Positions 36,800 to 46,274 are shown, numbered from the stretch's first letter. The stretch is DNA of 64,000 bases from Erwinia sp050410775 (GCF_050410775.1 NZ_CP191229.1), one strand, 5' to 3'. Notes: generated from the letters alone by a model not told the origin. Program-made: numbers and translations.

Positions 36800-37408
36800 A
36801 TGAGCGCTTTATTACCCGATAACTACTACACCGAAAAGTATCAGCTTACCGCCACGCACTCCGAAGTGGTTGAGGCGGTTTCGCTGATCCCGCCTGGGCG
36901 GGCGCTCGATTTAGGCTGCGGTAACGGACGGAACTCGCTCTACCTCAACCTGAAAGGCTTTGACGTGACGGCATGGGATCTCAATCCCGCCAGCCTGGCG
37001 CGGCTGGATCAGATCGTGACGGATGAAAATCTGACCCGGATCCAGACGGCGCAGAAGGATCTCAATGCGCTGCGCTTTAACGGCGCCTGGGATTTTGTGC
37101 TCTCCACGGTGGTGATGATGTTTCTGAAGCCGGAAACCATTCCGCAGCTGATAGCCGATATGCAGGCAAGTACGGTAAGAGGCGGGTATAACCTGATTGT
37201 CGCGGCGATGGACACTGAGGACTACCCCTGCGATCAGGGCTTTCCCTTCGCTTTTAAGTCCGGTGAGCTGAGTGATTACTACCGTAAATGGCACATCATT
37301 AAATACAACGAGCACGTCGGACAGCTGCATCGCACCGACGAGCATGGCAACCGCATCCCTCTGCGCTTTGCCACGCTGCTGGCGCAGAAAGAGCAGATCA
37401 AAGCCTAG
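36800..37408 (+). CDS. tehB: TehB-like SAM-dependent methyltransferase
   Basis: Tellurite-resistance-type methyltransferase, 202 residues. The SAM-binding motif is ALDLGCGNGRNSLYL. The family blocks FVLSTVVMMFL, YNLIVAAMDTEDYPC and HRTDEHGNRIPLRFATLLA are intact. In E. coli tehB lies elsewhere with tehA; here it is attached to ppk-ppx by a 2-base gap and is probably cotranscribed. Its end overlaps the end of the convergent yfgF gene by four bases. Confidence 0.88.
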   Translation: MSALLPDNYYTEKYQLTATHSEVVEAVSLIPPGRALDLGCGNGRNSLYLNLKGFDVTAWDLNPASLARLDQIVTDENLTRIQTAQKDLNALRFNGAWDFVLSTVVMMFLKPETIPQLIADMQASTVRGGYNLIVAAMDTEDYPCDQGFPFAFKSGELSDYYRKWHIIKYNEHVGQLHRTDEHGNRIPLRFATLLAQKEQIKA

Positions 37409-39657
37409 CTGACCCTGGAGGAGGCCCCGGCCTCCTTTTCCTTCAGCGCCACCAGCTCGCCAAGCGCGCAGGGTTTGCTGATGTGAACTCCCTGCAGGTA
37501 ATCCACGCCGAGCTGCCCTAAAAGCGATTCCGCTTCGCTTGTCTCCACGTTTTTGGCGATGACCTGCATCCGCTTAAGCCGGGCGATCACACAGATCGAT
37601 TCAATAATCTGGTAATCCAGGCTGTTACTGAGCATATTGCGGACAAACTCTCCGTCTATTTTCAGCATATCGACTTGGATCGCTTTCAGCCGGGTGTAGC
37701 TGGCGTAGCCGCTGCCGAAATCATCAATCGCGACACGACAGCCAAGCTTGCGCAGCTGGACTATCGCGCTATTCCCCCAGCGGGAGTCTGTCAGCAGAGG
37801 GGATTCTTCAACCTCAATGATAAGCTGCCAGGGTTCGATATTGTACGTCCGCAGATACTCCTCTATCTCCCTGATCAGCTGCGGGCGACAGAGGCTGGCG
37901 GCAAACAGATTAATGGCGATCCTGATACCCGGCAGCGTTTCACGGTGGCGGTCGATAAAGGCCAGGCTGTGCTGGATCACCCAGCGATCAAGCTCCCAGG
38001 TCAGCCCGAATTCGTTGACGATGGGAACAAAACCCTCGGGTTTAATCAGGACGCCATCGCTGTCTTCCATACGCAGCAGAATTTCATAATAAACGTCTCC
38101 GCGGACGCCTCGGATCTCCTGCGCCATCAGCTGGAAGCCATCATGGCGCAATGCGCTCTGGATCTCATTCAGCAGCGCAATCTTCTCACTGATGCGTCGC
38201 TGCACCAGCCTTGGGCTGTTCTGCTGCAGACTCTCCACCTGTCCGCTTCTGAGCGCATACTCAGCCATGGTGCTCAGCTCGCCGAGCAGTTCATGCAGAT
38301 GATTGAGCGGAGGTCGAACGATACAGTAACTCATCCCGACCGCCGGATGGATCGGCAGCCCGTCCCAGGTCAGATAATAATCCCTGAGGCGGGCCGCTAT
38401 TTTCTCGATTCTCGCCAGGTGCCCTTCGAGATCCAGCCTTATCACTAAATCCACGCCCGGCAGCAGATAAACCTTCTCGCCCGGTAAAAGATCGGGCATC
38501 AGATGCCCCGCCAGGCTGCGCTCATACTGAATACGCATTTGCAGACCATAGGTTCTGCTGAGGCGGTCAAGATCGGGAATGCTCAGAAAGCAGAGCGTGG
38601 ACTGGGAAGCGCACGCCAGATCCTGGTTCAGGGCGCGCAGGTTGGGTAAACCCATCACCGGATCGAGTAGCGCGACCTTTTTCGCTTTGCTGAGCGCATA
38701 ACGCTGGCGCGTGCTGACAGCCGCCATCAGTAAAATTGTCAGGGTAAAGACCAGCAGATTGGCTGACATAACGGCCAGATGATAGGGATCGGTGACCGGG
38801 CTGAGAAAGCGGTCGCGCAGCTGATAAAGCAGCAACAGCAGCAGCGCCCAGCTGACTGAGGTAAAAAGATAGCCGAAACGCAGGGCGGACCAGAGCATAA
38901 GAGGCAGCAGCAGCGGCAAACCATAATCCGTCGCCAGCAGGTTTTCCTCCCGGTCATCAAACTGAAGCAGCAAGCCCAGTAAAAAAATGACCAGACAGCC
39001 CCATACGATAAATTCATGTAGCCTGACGTCAGGCGCAAGCTGCCTTCTCATCCGGGCGTAAAGGAGCCGGGAAAATGTGGGGTTACGCAGGCAGCGGATC
39101 ACAAAATAGCAGAGCTGAATCATGGTCAGGCAGGAGAGCAGCACGGCCTGATAGTTGAGCAGCATAGAGAGTGAGAAAGCATGGCGGAAAAATATCGAGT
39201 GGCTGAGCGGCAGCAGACCTACGGCAGCCATCAGCTGCAAAAAGAGCGTCAGCAGGGTCGGGATCAAAAAAGCCAGCCAGAAAAGGCGAGCCGGCATCAG
39301 TTTCAGTTCACCGTCATCCGCGCACCAGCGGCGCCCCATCTGCATTTTGTATCCGCCCCAGCAGATGAACAGAACAAGCAGATAGATGCCCACAATCACC
39401 GTCGCCGTCCCCGGCGGATAGCGATGAAAGTAGTAACCGAGCAGCGCCACCAGAATACCCGGAAAGGCGCGCCAGTCATAAATAAGCAGCATCGCGACCA
39501 TCATCGCCAGCGGCAGATAGATCAGGTAAACGTAGCCTTCAGGCATCCACAGCCGGACGGAGAGCAGGATGGAGAGCGGCATCATGGCGAGAGGCAGAAA
39601 GAGAGGGAGCCCCCATGTGCTCTTGCTAAAGCGTTTAAGCCAGACGGTGATTTTCAT
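37405..39657 (-). CDS. yfgF: c-di-GMP phosphodiesterase YfgF (PdeF)
   Basis: Inner-membrane protein of about 750 residues. An N-terminal multi-helix MASE1-type sensor (about 1-310) precedes a degenerate GGDEF domain (active-site position reads PGVDL), so no cyclase activity is expected. The C-terminal EAL domain is intact: YEILLR, NLFAASL, EVEES, AIDDFGSGYASY, LKIDG and YLQGVHISKP. It resembles E. coli YfgF, which hydrolyses c-di-GMP and matters under peroxide and low oxygen. Start uncertain: I use the ATG at 39657 that matches E. coli, although no clear ribosome site precedes it; the open frame extends to 39765 with ATGs at 39735 and 39726. Confidence 0.87.
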   Translation of the reverse strand: MKITVWLKRFSKSTWGLPLFLPLAMMPLSILLSVRLWMPEGYVYLIYLPLAMMVAMLLIYDWRAFPGILVALLGYYFHRYPPGTATVIVGIYLLVLFICWGGYKMQMGRRWCADDGELKLMPARLFWLAFLIPTLLTLFLQLMAAVGLLPLSHSIFFRHAFSLSMLLNYQAVLLSCLTMIQLCYFVIRCLRNPTFSRLLYARMRRQLAPDVRLHEFIVWGCLVIFLLGLLLQFDDREENLLATDYGLPLLLPLMLWSALRFGYLFTSVSWALLLLLLYQLRDRFLSPVTDPYHLAVMSANLLVFTLTILLMAAVSTRQRYALSKAKKVALLDPVMGLPNLRALNQDLACASQSTLCFLSIPDLDRLSRTYGLQMRIQYERSLAGHLMPDLLPGEKVYLLPGVDLVIRLDLEGHLARIEKIAARLRDYYLTWDGLPIHPAVGMSYCIVRPPLNHLHELLGELSTMAEYALRSGQVESLQQNSPRLVQRRISEKIALLNEIQSALRHDGFQLMAQEIRGVRGDVYYEILLRMEDSDGVLIKPEGFVPIVNEFGLTWELDRWVIQHSLAFIDRHRETLPGIRIAINLFAASLCRPQLIREIEEYLRTYNIEPWQLIIEVEESPLLTDSRWGNSAIVQLRKLGCRVAIDDFGSGYASYTRLKAIQVDMLKIDGEFVRNMLSNSLDYQIIESICVIARLKRMQVIAKNVETSEAESLLGQLGVDYLQGVHISKPCALGELVALKEKEAGASSRVS

Positions 39658-39939
39658 GTGATCCGATGGTGAATAGCGTTCCTGAAGCGGGCTTCGGGCA
39701 GGGTCGGTTAACCATTTTTGCGCCATAGTATGCATAATTGCGCGTCCAGAATTGATCTGGAACAAAGATCCCGACGCTTTTACGCTTAACAGGAAGCGCG
39801 TTTAGAGAAATGTGAGGGTTTGCCTGCCAGGCTAGAGATTCACAGCCTGATCTCGCTTAAGCCGCCAGCACCGTTGACCTTACCCCGCGGCTGTGCGTAA
39901 ATTGCGCTACCGCCTACGGGCTTACTTCAGGAACACCGC

Positions 39940-40116
39940 GTGAACAGCGCTATGCCACTTTTTAAACGTAAAAAAACCAGTCAGATGACCCGTATCGTAC
40001 TGCTCGTCAGCTTTATTATCCTGGCTGGCCGGTTAATCTTTGTTGTCCCCGGCGCGATTGAACACCATCAGCAAAAAAAACAGGACGTCCCCGCGCCAGC
40101 CGCCGTCACCAGGTAG
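39940..40116 (+). CDS. yfgG: Small membrane protein YfgG
   Basis: A 58-residue protein from a GTG start preceded by CAGGAA. A basic head (KRKKTSQ), one membrane helix (MTRIVLLVSFIILAGRLIFVV with Arg) and a tail beginning EHHQQKK match E. coli YfgG (MTRIVLLISF...HHQSKK). Same position behind yfgF. YfgG has been linked to nickel and cobalt stress in E. coli; the molecular role is unknown. Confidence 0.82.
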   Translation: MNSAMPLFKRKKTSQMTRIVLLVSFIILAGRLIFVVPGAIEHHQQKKQDVPAPAAVTR

Positions 40117-40238
40117 TGCCGCCTGTCGGTTTCCCCGCGTAACATTGCCTGAAAAATTGTGACTTAATCGCCACTTATGCCCGTTTTAAGCAATACTTAT
40201 TGCTCAGCCCGTTTTTTGTCAGGCCCAAGGGAATTTTT

Positions 40239-41675
40239 ATGTCTGTCGCTTTATCTCATGCTCAGCAACTGTCTGAAATCCGTAACCGTATCCTCAATCT
40301 TCTGCTGAACGATAATGACCTCGTCGATACTTTGCTTAAACGCCCGCTCAAAGAAACGGCAGCCGAGGCGAGCGCGCATGAAGAGCAGGCGGAAGAGATC
40401 AGGCAGTATATTCCGCTGCTTCACGCCGCTGACCTTGCGGACCTGCTTGAAGCTCTGCCCGAAGATGAACGTCTGGCGCTGTGGCAGCTGATTAGCACCG
40501 AACGCCGCGGGATGGTGTTGGTTGAGGCCTCGGAGAGCGTCTGGGAAAGCCTGATCGAGGAGATGAGCGATCGCGACCTGCTGCGGGCCATCGCCCCGCT
40601 CGATATTGACGATCAGGTCTATCTTGCCAAATACCTTTCACGTGATTTAACCGGTCGCCTGCTGACCTCGCTCGATCCCGCGCAGCGTTCGCGCGTGCTG
40701 GAAACCGTCCATTTTGACCGCGACCGCGTTGGCCGCATCATGGACTTTAAGCTGGTCACCGTACGGGCAGACGTCACCCTTGCGACCGTACAACGGTTCC
40801 TGCGACGAAAAAAGTCGATTCCCGACGGCACCGATAAGCTTTTTATCACCGATAAAAAGAACAGATTGCTGGGTGAACTGCCGCTGACCGCCATCCTGAT
40901 GAATAAGCCCAGCACGCCGGTGGTAAAAGTAATGAACTCCCACCCCACGACCTTTCTGATTGATGATAAGGCCGAAGATGCGGCGGGGGCGTTCGAGCGC
41001 TATAACCTGATCTCCGCCGCGGTTATTGATGCCAAAGGCAAACTGATGGGGCGCGTCACTATCGAAGATGTGATGGATCTGGTCAACGAAGTCAACGACA
41101 GCAATATCCGTAAAATGGGCGGCGTTAACCCCGACGAGGATGTCTTCGCTCCGGTCAGGAAAGCCGTACGTACCCGCTGGACATGGCTTGCCCTTAACCT
41201 CTGTACTGCATTTGTCGCCTCCAGGGTGATTGGCCTGTTTGAAGACACGATTTCGCAGCTGGTCGCGCTGGCCACGCTGATGCCTATTGTGGCGGGAATT
41301 GGCGGCAATACCGGGAATCAGACCATTACCATGATCGTCAGGGCGCTGGCGCTGCACCAGGTGGAGCCGGGTAACTTCAAATTTCTGATTGGTCGTGAAC
41401 TCGGCGTGGCGTTAATCAACGGGCTCTTCTGGGGAGGGATAATGGGCGGCGTCACCTGGGCGATGTACGGCAATATCAACCTGGGCGGCGTCATGATGCT
41501 GGCGATGGTGCTCAATCTTTTACTGGCTGCGCTAATGGGCGTTCTGATCCCGCTTTTCATGATCAAAATGAAGCGCGATCCCGCAGTCGGCTCCAGCGTG
41601 CTGATCACTGCACTGACGGATACCGGCGGCTTCTTTATCTTTTTAGGGCTGGCGACGATTTTCCTGCTGCACTGA
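40239..41675 (+). CDS. mgtE: Magnesium transporter MgtE
   Basis: Mg2+ channel of about 478 residues. A cytosolic N-domain of helices (HAADLADLLEALPEDERLALWQL) is followed by two CBS domains that sense Mg2+ (about 150-270), a connecting helix and five membrane helices. The pore signature PIVAGIGGNTGNQT is intact, as is the late acidic residue in ITALTDTGGFF. The ATG at 40239 follows AAGGGA; the frame extends 13 codons upstream. Confidence 0.93.
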   Translation: MSVALSHAQQLSEIRNRILNLLLNDNDLVDTLLKRPLKETAAEASAHEEQAEEIRQYIPLLHAADLADLLEALPEDERLALWQLISTERRGMVLVEASESVWESLIEEMSDRDLLRAIAPLDIDDQVYLAKYLSRDLTGRLLTSLDPAQRSRVLETVHFDRDRVGRIMDFKLVTVRADVTLATVQRFLRRKKSIPDGTDKLFITDKKNRLLGELPLTAILMNKPSTPVVKVMNSHPTTFLIDDKAEDAAGAFERYNLISAAVIDAKGKLMGRVTIEDVMDLVNEVNDSNIRKMGGVNPDEDVFAPVRKAVRTRWTWLALNLCTAFVASRVIGLFEDTISQLVALATLMPIVAGIGGNTGNQTITMIVRALALHQVEPGNFKFLIGRELGVALINGLFWGGIMGGVTWAMYGNINLGGVMMLAMVLNLLLAALMGVLIPLFMIKMKRDPAVGSSVLITALTDTGGFFIFLGLATIFLLH

Positions 41676-41727
41676 TAACGTCTGGCGCAGCGCTGGGATT
41701 GTATCGCGCCAGCGTCGCTGATAACAG

Positions 41728-41751
41728 GACGCCGCCTCCGGGGCGGCGTTC
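41728..41751. repeat. 24-bp hairpin direct repeat, copy 1
   Basis: Sequence gacgccgcctccggggcggcg plus ttc. It folds as a GC-rich hairpin and recurs unchanged at 41905, flanking a MITE-like element. Confidence 0.7.
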
Positions 41752-41768
41752 CAGACTACTGACAAAAG

Positions 41769-41893
41769 TAAAGCGCCGGGAACAGTGACTGGGAGTAAAG
41801 CGTCCCGCGCCATGGACGGCGCGGGCCGAGCTATCAGGGACGATGCTTTTTGCGTCTTTACGAGCAGGCCCTGTTCCCGGAGCCGGCACTTTA
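41769..41893. repeat. MITE-like inverted-repeat element
   Basis: About 125 bases bounded by imperfect inverted repeats (left taaagcgccgggaacag; right ends ctgttcccgg...ggcacttta). An internal hairpin surrounds ccatggacgg. It has no coding capacity. It looks like a miniature dispersed element of the enterobacterial intergenic type; family name not assigned. Confidence 0.5.
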
Positions 41894-41904
41894 TTAATAA
41901 CCCC

Positions 41905-41928
41905 GACGCCGCCTCCGGGGCGGCGTTC
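41905..41928. repeat. 24-bp hairpin direct repeat, copy 2
   Basis: Perfect second copy of the 24-bp hairpin at 41728, starting 177 bases further on. Followed by CACTTTTTCT, it could also serve as a terminator. Confidence 0.7.
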
Positions 41929-41964
41929 TCACTTTTTCTATAAAAAATAAAAAAGGGAATAACG

Positions 41965-43254
41965 ATGATCTCTCGCTGGCAGTGGCTGCTGGGACAAACG
42001 TTCAGGAAGCTCTGGTTCCGGGCTGCGCTTTTCGCCATCGCCGCAGTGATTACGGCGTTAGTGTCGATTCTTTTTAAATCGATGATCCCCCTCTCCGTCT
42101 CGATAAAGATCGGCGCTGAAACCGTTGACCATATCCTTAATATTCTGGCATCCAGCATGCTGGCCGTAACGACTTTTTCACTGAGCATCATGGTTTCGGC
42201 TTATGGTTCTGCCACTACCAACGTCACGCCGCGCGCCACCCGTCTTGTTGTCGAAGATGTAACGACGCAGAACGTGCTCGCCACTTTTATCGGCTCCTTC
42301 CTCTTCAGCCTGGTCGGCATTATCGCTCTTAATATGGGGGCTTATGGTAGTCAGGGACGGGTGATCTTATTTGCCGTGACCCTGATCGTGATCGCACTGA
42401 TAGTGATTACGCTATTACGCTGGATACAGCATCTTACCTCGCTTGGCCAAGTGGGCGAGACGACCGCCACCGTGGAAAATGCGGCGATAAAAACGTTTAT
42501 TAACCGTGCGCAGGATCCCTTTCTCGGAGGCTATCCCTGGCTTGAGCATGGCACCCAACCTGCCGGCACCAAAGCTATCTACCCTGAGAAAACCGGCTAC
42601 GTCGAACACATCGATATCGGCAGCCTGGCGGCGTCGCTCGCGGACAGCCCTGAGCACATTTATCTTGTCGCCCAGCCCGGCAGCTTTATGCATCCGTCCC
42701 TGCCGGCGATGTATGTGACCGGGAGCGCAACGCCTGAGCTCTGCCGGCAGTTACTCTCCGCATACAGCATTGCCGATGCCCGCTCATTCAGTCAGGACCC
42801 CAGGTTCTGCTTATGCGTAATGGCTGAAATCGCCTGTCGCGCGCTCTCTCCGGCAGTAAACGATCCCGGCACCGCCATTGATGTTATTGGCCGTGCCGTA
42901 AGGATATTGTCAGAGTATGGACGTCATCTGGAGCAGAAAACCGAGGTGCGCTATCCAATGATTCATATTGCGCCCCTCTGCATTAACAGCCTGTTTGATG
43001 ATTTTTTCTCGCCCGTTGCGCGAGACGGCGCCGCCATGCGGGAGGTACAGATCAGGGTCGTTAAATCACTGGCGATGCTTGCCCGGGGCTGGCCAGAACT
43101 CTACCTCAGGACGGCTACGGCACATGCGGAAGAAGCGCTGCAATACATTGAGCGGGAGAACTACATTGATTCGGATAAGAGACTTATCAGTGAAATCTAC
43201 GGCAGCCTCTTTCCCGCAGTGAAAGCGACTGCCGTTACCCAGCAAACCGGTTAA
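41965..43254 (+). CDS. DUF2254 family membrane protein
   Basis: Predicted inner-membrane protein, 429 residues, matching the DUF2254 family. Four hydrophobic helices lie in the first 155 residues, with the family block SSMLAVTTFSLSIMVSAYGSATTNVTPRATRLVVED after the second. The rest is soluble, with CRALSPAVNDPGTAIDVIGRA as a conserved C-terminal motif. Function unknown. GGGAATAACG precedes the ATG. The gene stands alone. Confidence 0.8.
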   Translation: MISRWQWLLGQTFRKLWFRAALFAIAAVITALVSILFKSMIPLSVSIKIGAETVDHILNILASSMLAVTTFSLSIMVSAYGSATTNVTPRATRLVVEDVTTQNVLATFIGSFLFSLVGIIALNMGAYGSQGRVILFAVTLIVIALIVITLLRWIQHLTSLGQVGETTATVENAAIKTFINRAQDPFLGGYPWLEHGTQPAGTKAIYPEKTGYVEHIDIGSLAASLADSPEHIYLVAQPGSFMHPSLPAMYVTGSATPELCRQLLSAYSIADARSFSQDPRFCLCVMAEIACRALSPAVNDPGTAIDVIGRAVRILSEYGRHLEQKTEVRYPMIHIAPLCINSLFDDFFSPVARDGAAMREVQIRVVKSLAMLARGWPELYLRTATAHAEEALQYIERENYIDSDKRLISEIYGSLFPAVKATAVTQQTG

Positions 43255-43538
43255 GCCTGTTTTATCCTCAGTCGCAGACCACTGCAAAAAATAACGCGCC
43301 AGCCTTCGCTGGCAGCGCTTCTACAACCTTCAGCCAGAGCGTTAATGCACTGGCTGACGGCATGCCCAGTTTCTCCATTAAACCGCTCTTCTTAAGAGCT
43401 ACCCCCCAAAATATTGTTCAAATTTTCTGAGTTAGTTAAGCAAATAGATCACCTTTTAATCAATCATGCTCAGGCTTATTATCTACCACATCAAGGCAGA
43501 ACGCCTTACAACTACGCAAACTTACTCAGGAAATGACC
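43255..43538. other. Intergenic stretch with hairpin
   Basis: Contains a small hairpin (gccagc / gctggc, 43298-43313) that may end the DUF2254 transcript, then AT-rich DNA that probably carries the promoter of the next small gene. No gene seen. Confidence 0.4.
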
Positions 43539-43748
43539 ATGAAAACCATCAAAAATTTCGTTGCAGTTGCTACCCTTTCGCTGATCTCTTTTGGCAGCTT
43601 CGCACAGAGCGTTACCGCTTCCGCTTCCACTCTGGAAGCCGCCGAAGCGCAGATCGCCGAGCAGGCTACGCAGGCAGGCGCATCCTACAAAATCACTGGC
43701 GCCCGCGTTGATAACCGTGCCTACGTTTCTGCTGAACTGACTAAATAA
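43539..43748 (+). CDS. DUF1471 (YdgH/BhsA/McbA-type) periplasmic protein
   Basis: A 69-residue secreted protein. Signal peptide MKTIKNFVAVATLSLISFGSFA is cleaved near FAQ. The mature part has the DUF1471 fold ending YKITGARVDNRAYVSAELTK. Relatives BhsA and McbA respond to stress and affect biofilm and membrane permeability. I use the second ATG (43539) with AGGA eight bases upstream. Followed by a strong terminator, it forms a single-gene unit. Confidence 0.87.
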   Translation: MKTIKNFVAVATLSLISFGSFAQSVTASASTLEAAEAQIAEQATQAGASYKITGARVDNRAYVSAELTK

Positions 43749-43772
43749 GCCGATCGTCTACGCTAAGCTCTG

Positions 43773-43798
43773 AGGCTGCCCTGCGGGCAGCCTTTTTT
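43773..43798 (+). terminator. DUF1471 gene terminator
   Basis: Perfect 9-bp stem aggctgccc / gggcagcct with TGC loop, followed by six T. Confidence 0.88.
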
Positions 43799-43893
43799 AT
43801 TACTGGCGGGCGCAAAAAATCCCTCACGGATAACCCCAGGCTTTTGCCGATCGTGTTATGGTTAATTCTCTTTTATAACAGGAGGATGGATTA

Positions 43894-44205
43894 ATGATCG
43901 TCAGAACATGGCACGGCTGCGTTCCACTGAAATATGCGGAAGGTTTCGCCAGCCACCTGCAAAAGACGGGCGTTTAACACGCCCTGAGTACGCCAGGCAA
44001 TCAGGGCGCTTTTGTTCGCAGGGAGACGCAGGATCAATGGGAACATTTCTTCCTGGCAACCTACTGGGAAGACCTTGCGGCGGTCAAAGCCTTTGCCGGG
44101 GAGCAATACCAGGTTGCCGTCACCTGGCCTGATGACGATCAGTTTGAACTGCTTTCCGATCCTTATGTTTTTCAGCACGTTGTTGCGTCCGTGTCAGCGC
44201 TGTAA
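43894..44205 (+). pseudogene. Antibiotic-biosynthesis-monooxygenase-like gene with internal stop
   Basis: Reads as a 103-residue protein of the ABM/heme-degrading fold type (MIVRTWHGCVPLKYAEGFASHL ... FFLATYWEDLAAVKAFAGEQ) except for a TAA at codon 28 (43975-43977). A strong AGGAGG ribosome site lies at 43880-43885. Reading continues in frame after the stop with sound protein sequence to a TAA at 44203. A single substitution would restore it, so it is a recent pseudogene or a sequencing error. Confidence 0.7.
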
Positions 44206-44527
44206 ACCTTCACCGGTCGCCAATCAGTGCGGCCTTTTTGCACGCTTTAGTATGTTGTAACTATATAAACTTTTAATTTCCCTCCCTCCGTTAACCACAG
44301 TCGCCAGCCTGCCAACACGACGGTTTATTCCTGAGTATCTTCTTATCAACTTATCCGTAGCGCAGTGGAGTGAATTGCCTGACCGGACAGGTCACGTGTC
44401 CATTGTTTCCCACATAATTTCCACCAGCACATTCGGGACTTGCTATATAACCTTGTCACCAGATGCGATGAGATGCAGTATCAGGATAAAGAGAAAACGG
44501 CTTATGCCACTGAAAAGGGGTGATTTG

Positions 44528-45024
44528 ATGCAGGTGGAAATTCGCGGCGCAGAGCCTTCTGATGCAGAACATTACCAGCGTATTTACAGTCAAAGCCAGG
44601 TACAGGCAAACACCCTACAGCTTCCCTCCCCTTCACTTGAATACTGGAAAGAGAAACTTTCTGCCTATGCCAGACAAGGCAAGCTGGGTTTTGTGGCGCT
44701 GGTTGAGGGTATCGTTGCTGGCGAGCTGACAATTTATACCTAGCAGAATGTCCGCATAAGGCATGTGGTCAGCTTCGGCATCGGCGTTGATCCCGCCTTT
44801 GCCGGAAAAGGTGTTGGTTCAGCGTTAATGAAATTTGGCCTCACCTATTCCTTCGACTGGCTGGCCGTAAGAAAAATCGACCTGGAAGTCTTCCATGATA
44901 ATGAAATCGCCATTGGCCTCTATAAGAAGTTCGGTTTCCGGGAGGAGGGTTAGAAAGGCGCCGCATTCAGAAACGGCCGTTATGAGGACGTTATGCTGAT
45001 GGCTAAAGATTCGCCGCATAGTTA
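44528..45024 (+). pseudogene. GNAT acetyltransferase (YhhY-like) with two amber codons
   Basis: One continuous frame of about 165 codons translating to a GNAT acetyltransferase resembling E. coli YhhY (QANTLQLPSPS; FGIGVDPAFAGKGVGSALM, the acetyl-CoA loop; DLEVFHDNEIAIGLYKKFGF). It is broken by TAG at 44741-44743 and again at 44951-44953. Both breaks are in-frame and both are TAG. The first probably replaces CAG. An AAGGGG ribosome site precedes the ATG. Likely a decayed gene at the island border. Confidence 0.75.
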
Positions 45025-45159
45025 AGTGAGCCGCATCTGTTGCTGCGACAGGACCGGGATTGAGATCTAACGAAAGGTAAAGAGTAAATAGCGACCTGAA
45101 CAGCTCCGATGCGGATGCCTGACTCCTGTATCATTGAGCTAAATGATACAGAAAGCTTT

Positions 45160-45564
45160 TTATCTGATGCTCCACTTTTCCAGACGTAATCCATGAACGC
45201 GCTCAAACTCGCAGGTGTTGTTTGTAACCAGAACCAGTGCGAGCGAACGAGCATGCGCTGCAATCATACTGTCATACGGACCAATCGCCCTTCCCACCTT
45301 TGCCAGCTCAGCACGGATCTGCCCTGTCTGAACCGCAGCATCGCTGTCATAATTCAGTACTTCTAACCGGCCAGTAAACCCTTCAACCTCACGCAAATTT
45401 CTCGCTGGGCTGGCGGACTTTTCCGCGCCGTAAATCAGCTCCATCAGCGTGACAGAACTGATGCACATTTGCCCGGAATGTTGATTAAACGCTTCGCGCA
45501 CTATCTGAGGCTTATTTTTGATTGTATAGATACAAATAGTGGTATCCAGCATGTACTTGAGCAT
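45160..45564 (-). CDS. vapC: VapC-type PIN-domain toxin ribonuclease
   Basis: Toxin of a type II toxin-antitoxin pair, 134 residues. PIN-domain acidic residues are visible: D7 (MLDTTICIYTIKNKP), E42 (LMELIYGAEKS) and D98 (GPYDSMIAAHA). VapC enzymes of enterobacteria cleave initiator tRNA; the target here is inferred. Its ATG overlaps the antitoxin stop (TGATG), so the pair is translationally coupled. It lies just left of the first att repeat and outside the modular array. Confidence 0.88.
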   Translation of the reverse strand: MLKYMLDTTICIYTIKNKPQIVREAFNQHSGQMCISSVTLMELIYGAEKSASPARNLREVEGFTGRLEVLNYDSDAAVQTGQIRAELAKVGRAIGPYDSMIAAHARSLALVLVTNNTCEFERVHGLRLEKWSIR

Positions 45565-45794
45565 CAGAACGTTTCCCTGTCCTGTTCACCAGGTTGTTCA
45601 CGCGACTCCATAAAATCAGTGGTCACACCCTCACCATCAAACCAGCTATCCCAGCTTTCGCCTGCCGGGGTAATAATACGCGTCCGTCCCACCGCGACAA
45701 TATCAACATGTTTGACATCTTCCGGGAAAGCCACCGCTTTTGGCAGGCGTACCGCCTGACTCCGGTTACTTTTAAAGACCGTCGTTTTTTCCAC
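45564..45794 (-). CDS. vapB: VapB-type antitoxin
   Basis: Antitoxin of 76 residues with an N-terminal AbrB-like DNA-binding fold (EKTTVFKSNRSQAVRLPKAVAFPEDV) and a C-terminal arm that should mask VapC (SWDSWFDGEGVTTDFM). I choose the GTG start at 45794 because GGGAGG lies six bases upstream; a TTG six codons earlier has none. It should repress the pair together with VapC. Confidence 0.85.
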   Translation of the reverse strand: MEKTTVFKSNRSQAVRLPKAVAFPEDVKHVDIVAVGRTRIITPAGESWDSWFDGEGVTTDFMESREQPGEQDRETF

Positions 45795-46195
45795 TATCGC
45801 CTCCCGTAACAAAGTTAAGTTGGGTTATCGACCTGATTCAGTTTGGGATATGGCTGTGGGATATACAAGATAATGACACCCGGAAATTGACTTAACAATG
45901 CTGAACGATGCCCGTATACAGTGCGATTACAGGTGCCCCGCCGACCGCCGCAATTACCGGGGGTCATCACTCGAGCAGGCGTATAAGGCGACGACTCAAA
46001 ACTCTCGCTGCTATACCTCAGAACTCAGAAAGCATCGGGTAAGATTAAGCGCCTCAGAGAGGCGCGCTGATTTGATATCAGGGAGGTGGTGCAGATTAAA
46101 GGGATATCCTGAATTTTCATGGCACGCCGACTGCGTGCCATGAAAAACGTTGATGAAGAAAGGGAAGCATTAATCTTTAAATTAACGCTTTAAAA
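45795..46195. other. Left flank of the island
   Basis: Non-coding by my reading. Holds the vapBC promoter region, an unrecognised 44-codon frame from 45906 (weak), a hairpin gcgcctc / gaggcgc near 46050, and a long hairpin at 46117-46143 (tcatggcacgc / gcgtgccatga, flanked by T and A runs). After the hairpin comes aaaaacgttgatgaa, which recurs in similar form near 55145 and 63190 beside other att repeats. Confidence 0.45.
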
Positions 46196-46216
46196 TCACT
46201 CCCACTCTATTATCAA
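46196..46216 (-). repeat. att-like repeat 1 (left end of island)
   Basis: TCACTCCCACTCTATTATCAA. On the minus strand it reads ...GAG TGG GAG TGA, the same four last codons as guaA. It is the leftmost of five copies and marks the outer edge of the module array. Confidence 0.75.
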
Positions 46217-46274
46217 TGAGCAGGTAAATACCCAGTAAAATCGGCGTTCGTGGGTGGGACGAAAAAACAACACC

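Noticed and set aside
37405..39657. yfgF as an active diguanylate cyclase
   Set aside because: The GGDEF active-site loop is degenerate (PGVDL); only the EAL domain keeps its catalytic motifs.
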